Positions 55,528 through 64,000 of a DNA stretch of 64,000 nt are shown piece by piece; position 1 is the stretch's first letter; every line of letters begins with the position of its first letter. This DNA is from Aphanomyces cochlioides. Lineage: Eukaryota; Oomycota; Saprolegniomycetes; Saprolegniales; Verrucalvaceae. The notes below the pieces were generated by a model. It saw only the letters and a list, made by a program, of their open reading frames with translations, was not told where the DNA came from and did not search any database. Position numbers and translations under genes: made by a program. The stretch lies in the NCBI GenBank assembly GCA_019828595.1, contig JAHQRK010000002.1, positions 2,170,001 to 2,234,000 on the forward strand, given 5' to 3'.

Positions 55528-56966
55528 TTAGGGATTTAGAGGACCAAAGAGCGTCTCGATCAAGTGGCTATCGATCAAGTATTTGTCAACTAATGCCCCA
55601 AGTCGGGAATTGTCCTTCACGAGGCACCCGAGGCGCTCCGAGATGATAACTTTGGGCCATCGAGTGTCTAGAATTGTAGATTGACTTGAGGGCTAAGAAG
55701 CCGTACGTGATATACCTTGAGCTGGATTCACGCCATTTGCAATGACGTTTGAAATATAATCCAGCGCCAATGAGTCTATAAAGTGGCATACTTGTCCAGC
55801 TAACCACGGCGACACTTGCAACAATCTACAGCCATTGCTAGGCTAGCAAGAATTCATGATCAAGATCTTACCGAGTTGGATCTTCGTTAACAGACTGTTG
55901 AATGACGTCGAGGACGAGCTGTCGTGTATTTTCGTTCGGCCATTCTAGTAAAGTCGCTTGGATAACTATTTCCTGAACACTTGGATGTGAAATTGTTGCG
56001 TAGGCAGAGAGCCAACCTTTTCAAGACAGAAGTCGTCTTGAGTCGCTTTGCTTGAATTGAAGAAGTCAGCCAACGGCGCCCAGAGCCCAGTCACTTTGTC
56101 TGCTTTGTTGGTAAGTTGACCATGTCGGTGCACTTGAGCCAAGATTTGTTGCTTGAGGGCATGAGCTGCACAGATTGCGCGTTGGGATGACTTTTCCATC
56201 ATCCACTTTGACTGCGATATCACATGAACTTCCCGTCCTGCCACTTCAGTCTGTTTAGTGCAAGCTCATGGCGTCAATCAAACCTGACACAATTGTCGGA
56301 GGGTCATTTTCTGCAAGCATTTCACCGATCTGTAGCAGCGTTGAAGTGGTCTGTTCCAGCTGCAGTCGTCTTGTGATATCCTATCGATTCATCATTGACA
56401 CAACGAATAATGTCATCTAAGGTACCACAAACAGCTCAGCAAAGACAATTTGGCCGTCTTGACTTGGAAGTTGACGGTAGAGATCAACCAACGCATGAAA
56501 GAGTTCCCCGCGGAGGGGATGTGTCAAGAGGAATGGACTCCATATTACAGCTCGCAAAAACTCCCGTGGAGCTACAGCACTCTCCATAAATCGTGATTCA
56601 ACAGACGAGATACGCACCATTAAGCAGGTTCGATGCTTCAAACTGTAACTGTCTTGCGCTTGTCGGCAGCACATCGATGGAAAACGTGTCTGTCAGCTTG
56701 GCTTTGGTCTCATCGTCCATCTTGAGTGAAGCTTGGCGTGCAAAAAGCGCCCACTCCCAGGCTCGATGCAGTGCAGCAACGTTCCATTCGTGGAAGGCCT
56801 TGGTCTGTGTGCTCTTGACGAGGAAGAGAAACTGCGCGATGCGATCCTCGAGCAGGTCCATGCCAAGTTTCTCGTCATGGAATTTGATCTTCCGGTATCC
56901 GGATAAAGTGTCGATGGTCAAATTTCCACGGCACAAGGGAGAGCGCGAATGAGGAAGTTGATCCAT
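55528..56966 (-). CDS. Helical protein of unknown function
   Basis: Minus-strand gene from the ATG at 56966 to TAA at 55528-55530, about seven exons with 33-50 bp introns. The inferred protein starts MDQLPHSRSPLCRGN and is all-helical: FLFLVKSTQTKAFHEWNVA, EFLRAVIWSPFLLTHPLRGE, ALVDLYRQLPSQDGQIV, LLQIGEMLAENDPPTIV and TLLEWPNENTRQLVLDVIQ. It looks like a HEAT-type or scaffold protein of a complex. There is no signal peptide or membrane helix. I do not recognise the family. The exon joins were made by eye and the second-last intron (about 33 bp) is very short. Confidence 0.6.
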
Positions 56967-57834
56967 CCACGGGGCTCAGTCATTGCGTTTTGCCCCTTGT
57001 AGGCGCTTGTCCTGGGTAAAACAAGTCCGTGAACCGTCTGGAAGATCGTTTATCGCTCTATTTCTACCGGTTCCAAGCCTACCAAACTATAGAGCATCCT
57101 CAATCAGTCATTGAGGATGGTCCTGTCGACATGAAATTTCTTCTTGAACTCTAAGAGTTGAGGACCACTGCGTACAAGACGCCAAGCCAGAAAGGGAAAA
57201 CAAGCCTCCCACGCTGAAATGTTTGAGCCAGAATAATGGGTTGGCAGCCTCCACCTCCATCTGGTTCCGTCCCCGATATCCGAGGAGGTTGACGAGAAAC
57301 TTCCCATTCAAACGCCATGGCTACAAGTACTACGGCACGCGGAGCGGACAGTGGTGACAAAAATTCGTGGTGACACTGACAACCCTTGAAAACGTGCAAC
57401 TTTCCCCGCTCGTGTGTTCCGTCTACCATGGTTAGACGAGAAGAGTTGGAAAACCCATCGGTAAACAATCGTCTGTTCCCCTCCGCCCTGCGATTTGTTA
57501 TGAAGCTTCAGTGTCTCTCTCATGTCTTTGCGATCGACGGTACCAAAGTCAACAAAGCCGCACAAGGTAGAAATCCAACTCTTGAAGAGTCCCTCGAGGT
57601 TTGCCTCCACGATTCCACCTCTTGAGAGGCGCCACAGCTTCGACAAATCGGCGAACAACTATATGGAACCCCTGCTAGCTCAGCGATTGATGCCCATTCA
57701 ACTTGGAGTTCCTTTGGAATGAATGGCTGTCGATGGTTGTACTTGTGCCGTATCTGTTGGGTGTCACAGTCGTCAGGTATGTAGCCCGCTGGCACATGGA
57801 CTGTTCATTTTGTATTCTACAAGGTGAAAGCAGC
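56967..57834. other. Gene-free stretch
   Basis: Overlapping minus-strand open frames (57104-57795) have no recognisable motif and no splice model was found. Possibly degraded coding sequence; no call is made. Confidence 0.4.
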
Positions 57835-58305
57835 ATGCCATCAATTGAAGAACCAACGACGACTGTCCCTTTTTTCCTTCAACAGGAAAGAAAACGGCTG
57901 CAAGTCTATCGCCGAACGAAGAAACGAGAGCGAGCTGACCTCCACGCAGAGTTTGCGCAGCTTGATCAAGAGCTTCAAAGCCTCGTGAAGTCCAAGGGGC
58001 GAAGGGGAGACTTGACGCTCTCTTGGCAAGATGTTGCTAGAGCTGTACAAGATAGCAGCGAGAGCGCTCAAGCGGAACATCGAGCCCTGGCCGCTCAAGT
58101 GTCAGCGCTACACCAGATCATTCAAGCACTGCAAGCAAGGGCAACGATTGATGTTGTCACCATGCAGATTTTACCCGGTCCAAGCTTCCCAACGTGGTCC
58201 TATGCGAAGCTGCTATTGGAACACAGCATGCAGTTGACAACCGAGAGCGCAGCACCATCGTCGAAGGTTCCAGCTTCATCCCCTCCAGTGCAAATTCTCC
58301 TTTAA
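57835..58305 (+). CDS. bZIP-like / M96-like family protein, divergent or truncated copy 1
   Basis: From ATG 57835 the frame encodes the family N-terminus: a basic segment (ERKRLQVYRRTKKRERAD) followed by a leucine-spaced coiled coil and SWQDVARAVQ, then TW and LLLEH in place of the TWRxVTLLxDP of the other copies. The intron found at this point in copies 2 and 3 is absent. The START-like C-terminal half is missing; a possible splice near 58259 leads nowhere clear. So it is either truncated or too diverged to model. It lies upstream of two closer paralogues. Confidence 0.5.
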   Translation: MPSIEEPTTTVPFFLQQERKRLQVYRRTKKRERADLHAEFAQLDQELQSLVKSKGRRGDLTLSWQDVARAVQDSSESAQAEHRALAAQVSALHQIIQALQARATIDVVTMQILPGPSFPTWSYAKLLLEHSMQLTTESAAPSSKVPASSPPVQILL

Positions 58306-59251
58306 GAGCATTACTAGTAATATGGCGGCTATACTGTACGCACATGATAGCGAGAAAGAGCGCTTCATTTGCGGGAGAGTGCCTCGAGATGGCACGTAAA
58401 CTGCCGCGGAGAATGGGTGGAATCGCCATTTGGACTCCGACGATGCACCAAATGTATACAACTCGATGACGATATCGACTCGACAAGATGTCAATTCCTC
58501 GTCTTACATACAGCTCTACACTCAAAGACTGCGCTGCTTTCTCCAGGGCTCGACGGTAGGTTTTTGTCATCCAAGGGAACGCTTCTTGATAAAAAGGAAC
58601 CCATGTCCACTTGCGCGTGTCACTCGCGATAATGTGTGTATGCGGTTTTCCATTCCATGGGCCTTGGATTCCCAGGAGCCTTCGAGAAAGTCTCTACCAG
58701 CGATCACGACGTCAACACTCTACAGTCGAGTGCCTCGTCCTTCACTTTCACCAACTTTCCAAGTCGGTTGTCCAAAAGACCGCAGCTGAAACGTCAAGCG
58801 TCGACTGATGGATGCCGCCTTCATGGTCGACGGACAATCAGTCGAACGAAAAGTTTAAAATTTACATGCAACCATTACTGCGTTTGACAACTGCCCTTCT
58901 CCTCGGTGTGCGTCGTCGTCTACGTGATTGATTCGAAGGCTAACCAGTGCGTCAAGTCGTATGTTGCATGCAGGATTGCTCTCATCCTCTCTAGTTGCTC
59001 ATGGCATCCATGACACATTTCGAGTGCGATTGAAAATATCAAACCCATCAACGCCACGCGCCGGCGAACACAAGTCGAGCACAGAAACTGTAACTAATAG
59101 TGCACGCTCTATGAGATCTTCCAAGGAGCCGTGTATCAAGTGGACCGCTCACTCGGTGCCGAGTGCAATGTACTCCTTGCGATGGTTGTACGATTCCACA
59201 ACAAACACATGGAAAGATTTCGTCTGTTCATTTTTGTATTTTGTCAACGTC
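58306..59251. other. Gene-free stretch between family copies 1 and 2
   Basis: Contains short open frames on both strands, none with recognisable motifs. It may include decayed remains of the copy 1 C-terminal half. Confidence 0.4.
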
Positions 59252-60449
59252 ATGACATCATCCGACGAGAAGACAACGCGTGCCTTCCTTCAACACGAAC
59301 GTCAGCGACACCAGATATACCGCCGAACGAAGAAGCGCGAGCGAGCCGAGCTCCGGGCGACGGTTGCGCAACTCGATGACGAGTTGAAGGCGTTGACAAG
59401 CAACAAGTCGCGAGACTTGCTCCTGTCTTGGAAAGAGGTTGCTCTAGCTGTCCAAGAAAGCAACGAGAACGCTCAGTCGGAGCGTCAAGCTTTGAAAGCA
59501 CAAGTGGCCAGGCTGCGCAAGGTCGTCCAGGCCATGAAGGGATGGGTCACAGCGGCAGTTGTCGACACGGTACGAGCGTTTTCACGAGTGCCATCATCTT
59601 TCTCACTGTTGCTGTAGATGTCGCTCGATGCGATGATCCCCACGTGGCGCAATGTGACGCTGCTGGCGGACCCAGTGTCACGAATTCTGGGGAAGAAATG
59701 GATCACGGAGCGCATGTTCCACCACACGGACGCAACTGGGACGAACACATCCAAGACGGCGCGCCATTCCTGCGCGATCTTGAGATCTCCTTTCCTGAAT
59801 CTGGATGCGTCTATACGTATCGCGGCTCGGATGTCTTGCCCATGTCGATGGAACAATTGAAAGAGTTCTTCTACCGCGACTGCCTTGGCGCGATCATGGC
59901 CGTCCCGACTGGCTCTGCTCTCGGTGTACGTCTCGCTCCTTCTCCATGGACAAGCTCACGGGTATGATCAAGTAGTCGTTGCAAGAAAGAGAGGACAATA
60001 CGCTGCTCTACTTGGCGACGTCGCCGGCGTTCGAGATTGTCAACGTCCTCTGCGGCGAATTCAACCAAAATGGACGGTGCACGTTCGTCCTCCAGCAAAT
60101 CCAATACGACGACAACCATGGACCGATTCGTCGCCAGCGCAATCTTCTCTTCTGGTAGAGTCCATCCACGGCAAGGACTTCAACTTGACACGATGGCTGT
60201 AGGTATGACCTGATTGAATTGCCGAGTGGCCACACGGCCAAGCGCGTCGTATCGATGCAGTCGCAGTGCTTTAGCTCACCTGACGCTGAATTCGACATCG
60301 AGCAAGAAGCCCAGAGCCGTGGGTTTTCCCTCGCGGGGTGCCCAGACAACCGACGGCAAGGCGCGTTTCGGCAAATTCTCACGGAAGGTTTCCTCCGCCA
60401 GTACGACGTCATTGAGAAAGAGTGGATTGACAGTGCAAAGACGTCGTAA
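59252..60449 (+). pseudogene. bZIP-like / START-like M96-family gene, copy 2, frameshifted
   Basis: Exon 1 (59252-59569) encodes the basic/coiled-coil part (HERQRHQIYRRTKKRERAEL). After a 48-bp intron, exon 2 begins MSLDAMIPTWRNVTLLADP and runs to MFHHTD. Near 59730 about 26 bases are missing compared with copy 3, which throws the reading frame. The rest is still recognisable in the new frame: NWDEH, SGCVYTYRGSDVLP and CLGAIMAVPTGS. Two further exons end in FRQILTEGF and a TAA at 60447. The half after the coiled coil resembles the START-like domain of the oomycete M96 mating-specific family; that identification is from memory and moderate. Confidence 0.65.
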
Positions 60450-60872
60450 ACTAAGCACCGAAAGGTCTCAATAGACGTCCAAATGTGTTGCTTCCTCCTC
60501 ACGAGACCGCTGCTTCCACAGGAGACCACGTCATGGAAGGAGAGCCAAGGAACGTGCGACTCGTCTGAACAATCAACGACACCGAATGGAGACAGACTCC
60601 CGGCCAACACCAACCCAATCAACGAGAGCTGCTCAACGCGACGGCCAACATCTCGTCAATGCTGCTGTGGTCTAGTCGTGTACATGAGCGCAAGAAGCGG
60701 CCAAGTCGACGATCTCCATGGAGAAGCCGCTCCTCAAATGACGGAGTGTGACAAAGTTTTTTTTTAGCCAATGATGACCAGGGACATTGGGTGAGTTGAC
60801 AAGACGGCGGGCGGTACCTCTGCGACGGCCGACCGATGGCGCCGTGAAGGAGCGGCGCGGAGAAATTACGAG
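60450..60872. other. Short spacer between copies 2 and 3
   Basis: No gene. A T9 tract at about 60760 and GC-rich promoter-like sequence precede copy 3. Confidence 0.4.
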
Positions 60873-62058
60873 ATGGACGATAGTTTCCTTGCCCGTGAGC
60901 GCCAGCGAGTGAACGCATACCGTCAAGGGTTAAGACGTGAGAAAGAAGACCTCCAAGCGACGATTGCCCACCTGAACCGACAACTCAAGCACTTGACCAA
61001 GACGCGGCGGCAAGACTTGCTGCTTTCCTGGAGAGATGTCGCCCAAGCGTTAGAAACAGCCAGCGAGTCGACAAAAGCAGAGCATCGACGGCTCAAATCC
61101 CGAGCCATCACGCTCTTGAATCTCATACGCCAGATGAAAGCGTGGGTTGAAGCGACCGTCGTCGACACGGTAAGATCACTCGTTTGACGCTGTGCTGACA
61201 ATTCCACGCGCAGGGACCACTCGATGCTCAAATAACAACGTGGCGCCACGTCACGCTCTTGTCGGATCCAGAAGCGAGAAGACTTGGCAAGGAATGGATT
61301 ACCAAGCGAATGTTCCTCCAGACAGACTCCATGTTTCAGCGACATGGCTTCCGTGGCTGGAACGATTCCTCGACAGGTTTGCGGGAATTGGACGTCAGGT
61401 TTCTCGACTCTGGATGCGTCTACACGTACCGCGGCGCTGAAATTGTGCCGTCGTCGCTGGAAGAAACAAAAGAAATCTTTCGGAAAGATTGCCTCGGGTC
61501 CATCCTGGCCATCCCGACTGGTTCTTCGAGAGGAGTATGCAAGTCTCGTCATGAATTCCATGCGCTCATCGCGACGTAGACGCTGCGGGAAACGGAGGGC
61601 AACACGATGCTCCACGTCGCGACGTCGCGAGGCATGGAGGTTGTCAACATCCTCTGTGGCGAATTCAACCAAGCGGATCGGTGCACGTTTGTCTTTGAGC
61701 AGATTCAATGCGACGACAACCATGGCACGATTGCACACCAGCGGAGCTTAGTGCCCTGGTACATTGGAAAGATCATCTCGCACGGATTGACCATCGTTTT
61801 GGTAGGTTTGATCTTCTCCAACGACGTGATGGCACAACGGCAAAGCGCGTCGTGTCACTGCAGTCGCATTGTTCTGGCCCTGGGCATGACGACGCGTTTG
61901 ACTTGGAAGTCGAAGCGCAAAGCCGCGGGTTCTCCATTGCGTCGTATCCTGACAGCCAGCAAGAAATCTTCTTTCGACAAATCCTCGTCCATCATTTCCA
62001 TCGACACTTTGAAGAGGCGGTCGTCGAATGGTCTGAACGAGCCAAGACACATCATTAA
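60873..62058 (+). CDS. bZIP-like / START-like M96-family protein, intact copy 3
   Basis: Exons 60873-61169, 61214-61534, 61580-61758 and 61806-62058 give 349 aa in one frame. Residues 8-60: basic region and leucine-spaced coiled coil (RQRVNAYRQGLRREKEDL...HLNRQLKHL), then LLLSWRDVAQAL. Residues about 100-349: the START-like half with TWRHVTLLSDPEARRLG, DSGCVYTYRGAEIVP, CLGSILAIPTGSSRG and EVVNILCGEFNQADRCTFVFEQIQ. The DNA-binding Asn of true bZIPs is not evident. In Phytophthora, related M96-type genes are induced during mating; function here is unknown. It is the only intact member of the tandem trio. Confidence 0.7.
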
Positions 62059-63110
62059 CCATACCATTGTAATCAAACTACCGCGCATTCCAATGCCGCG
62101 ACCGCTAGCCATTGCCTTTACCACGGCGATGCGCTCTCTCGAATGAGCAGCTTGAATAAATGTCCACCGCTGATATAGCGCCGACAAGATCGCGTCGCGA
62201 GGATCAACCAAGCCCTTTCATGACTCCTTGGCGATGTATACAACACAGGAAGGACAACGCGTCTCAAGGCATGCAATGACAAGGAGTCAGGAACGACGAG
62301 CTCTGTGATCCCTCTCTCGCCATTGGCAACAACCCAGTCCACCCCCCACTCGACAAAGACGACGAGATGAGGAAGTTGCTTCCTCTCCGAGCTTTTCAAC
62401 CTCGAGCACCCAAGGAATACGATGTGTAGTCCATTCGTGGCCAACAAACTAACCACGACTTGCAACGTCACATTGCCCATGAGCCGCATTCTACACTCGA
62501 CATTGCACTAAAGTGCAAACTCGTCCATCTCGATGCCATTGTCGTTCTCTCTTTCAGCCGGATTCGACTTTGATCCTTCTACCGCCTTCCTCACGTCAAG
62601 AGAGCGACGACGTCGTGCTGTCTGTGGCTTGCTTCAAGGCGGTGAGACGTTTGAAGATGGACACACTTGAGACGTTTCTTCCCATCGAGAAGGACTTTCC
62701 ATCACGTCCACCACACTTGGATTTGATTTGTCCATGAAAAGCCGCATGCGACTGTGTGGAGCCAACCAAATGCTGGAACTGCGTCTTGCAACTTTGGCGA
62801 CGGGAGGGACTTGGTCCGAGTCGCACTCCAACGAGCGCATCCACGGCTTGGAATTGAGCTAGCGACCATGCGAGGCCTATGGAAGAGATTTACTCGATGC
62901 GTCATGCCAAGTTGGACGCTCAGAGAGGATGAACGACACCAGTGGCGTGGATTTTGAGTGTCGTCACGTTCTACTGTACAATTTGAAGAAAGGCAAATGT
63001 TGAAGACCCCGAATCGACCGTCGTAATCAACACAACAGCAGGAGAAGAAACTTCTAAGCTGGTCGGAGGCTAAAAGATCAGCCCCTCGGCATCATTTCCC
63101 ATTTTACAAC
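62059..63110. other. Gene-free stretch
   Basis: Several open frames of 60-120 codons occur on both strands (for example 62118-62489 minus), but none shows motifs, plausible splicing or an ATG in good context. Confidence 0.45.
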
Positions 63111-63713
63111 ATGACTGTCACCGTCTCCATCGTTCTCGGCTCTGTTCGCGCTGGTCGCCAAGGTACCCGCGTTGGCAAGTACCTCGAAGAAAAGTTCACG
63201 GCTGCTGGTGCCAAGGTCCACATCATCGACCCTGTCGAATTGAGCGTGCCTTTGCTTGCTGGTCGCTTCGACTGGTTCCCAGAAGAGGCCAAGACGGATG
63301 CCCTCAAGACGTTGCAAGCCAAGTTTGCCGAATCCGATGCGATTGTGCTTGCCACCCCTGAATACAACCACTCGTACTCGCCCGTGATTGCCAACTTGTT
63401 GGACTACTTCTGGCACAACGAATACTTTGGCAAGGTTGCTGGTATTGCCACATACTCGATGAGCAACTTTGGTGGTGTCCGTGCGGCTGGTCCTTTGCAC
63501 ACTTTGATTGTTGGCTTGGGTTTGGTGACGATTCCCCGTGAATTGCCCTTCCCATCGGTGCACACTTTGTTGAACGAAGATGGTACTTTGAGTGCTGAAG
63601 CCGGCAACAGCGGCGAATTGTTGGAAGACGGCGCGAAGAAGTTCGCAGCCGAATTGATCTGGTTCGCTGAAGCCCTCCAAGCCAAGCGCGCCACGGGCCT
63701 CCCCCCCCCGTAA
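63111..63713 (+). CDS. NADPH-dependent FMN reductase family protein
   Basis: Single exon, 200 aa, flavodoxin-like fold. The N-terminal VSIVLGSVRAGRQGTRVGKYL is the FMN phosphate-binding loop (GSxRxxR). The middle TPEYNHSYSPVIANLLDYFW matches the family's PEYN...P..LKN.iDw signature with the isoalloxazine contacts. FGGVRAAGPLHTLI and an amphipathic C-terminus (FAEALQAKRA) complete it. Reaction: reduction of FMN or quinone-type acceptors by NAD(P)H. The last codons are a C8 run that encodes Pro; a length error there would alter only the C-terminus. Confidence 0.9.
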   Translation: MTVTVSIVLGSVRAGRQGTRVGKYLEEKFTAAGAKVHIIDPVELSVPLLAGRFDWFPEEAKTDALKTLQAKFAESDAIVLATPEYNHSYSPVIANLLDYFWHNEYFGKVAGIATYSMSNFGGVRAAGPLHTLIVGLGLVTIPRELPFPSVHTLLNEDGTLSAEAGNSGELLEDGAKKFAAELIWFAEALQAKRATGLPPP

Positions 63714-64000
63714 ATGGCATTCTAGTGAGCACTACATTGTTCATAAAGAACGAATGCATCCTTTGTCCATTTCAATTCGAGCTCTATCAATGCAGAGACT
63801 CTGGTCTTATGTTTACTGTCCAGTTAATGCTGTAGTGCCCCCCCCCCACTGCTGCAGGAGAGTCACACTCATGACGAACTATGAAGTTTATGAGCGAAAG
63901 ACCTGCTGAGGACTATCCAAAGGCGGGCGTTTCATTTACGAAGACGCAGCTGTGGTCATTGTCTACAACTTCTTCGACCAAAGAACCGGGACGCTCATGT
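63714..64000. other. Terminal intergenic stretch
   Basis: Contains a C10 run at about 63839-63848. No gene recognised before the window ends. Confidence 0.5.

Noticed and set aside
56896..56906. TATCCGGATAA motif
   Set aside because: It lies inside the first exon of the helical-protein gene and encodes Leu-Ser-Gly-Tyr, so it is not counted as a promoter site.
57104..57795. Minus-strand open frames of 67-116 codons
   Set aside because: No motif, no consistent splice model, no similarity to the adjacent M96-like copies.
62118..62905. Several open frames on both strands
   Set aside because: They overlap one another, lack motifs and mostly start with non-ATG codons.

Overview
The window looks like nuclear DNA of an oomycete, most likely a saprolegnialean water mould (Aphanomyces, Achlya or Saprolegnia type). 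Genes are packed tightly on both strands. Almost every gene has many spliceosomal introns of only about 38-60 bp. The set combines general eukaryotic housekeeping genes with oomycete-flavoured families: a MyTH4-FERM myosin, secreted intradiol dioxygenases, and a bZIP-like/START-like family resembling the Phytophthora M96 group. The genus cannot be fixed from sequence alone. Many open frames begin with TTG or GTG, so starts here were chosen at ATG codons and by splicing.

Layout. 1-2.8 kb: the 3' part of a coiled-coil protein gene and a doubtful small gene. 3-15.4 kb: a gene-poor, AT-richer island of repeats and decayed mobile DNA. It holds an 80-bp tandem array, a Crypton-like fragment, a broken Helitron (Rep plus a Pif1-type helicase that has lost Walker A), an unidentified ORF, a 366-bp tandem array, a C2H2 finger fragment and a frameshifted SET domain. 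It ends in hairpins that may be element termini. 15.8-27.1 kb: ankyrin protein, LYAR-like nucleolar protein, unusual MyTH4-FERM myosin, and a ciliary-type PG-rich/Trp-rich protein. 27.2-31.4 kb: an intradiol dioxygenase cluster with one complete gene, scattered pseudogene pieces, and a 5'-deleted copy forming a 760-bp near-perfect inverted repeat. 31.8-57 kb: a compact housekeeping block with a cytochrome b5-like membrane protein, V-ATPase subunit H, COG4, an HMG-like protein, importin-9, a CCCH protein, a gamma-glutamyltranspeptidase, an NCA2-like protein, CCT delta, a histidine phosphatase, a multi-pass membrane protein, a PX domain fused to a permuted papain-fold (C92-type) hydrolase, and an unidentified helical protein. 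57.8-62.1 kb: three tandem M96-like paralogues (one divergent, one frameshifted, one intact). 63.1 kb: an NADPH-dependent FMN reductase.

The housekeeping genes are not functionally linked; they reflect compact gene order, with convergent pairs only 20-40 bp apart and one pair overlapping at the stop codons. The most unusual items are the myosin that lacks both partners of the switch I/switch II salt bridge, the PX-C92 fusion, the possible Helitron carrying SET and zinc-finger cargo, the dioxygenase inverted repeat, a small Harbinger-type MITE, and palindromic promoter motifs (TTATCCGGATAA and GTGTTTAAAACAC types) near gene starts.
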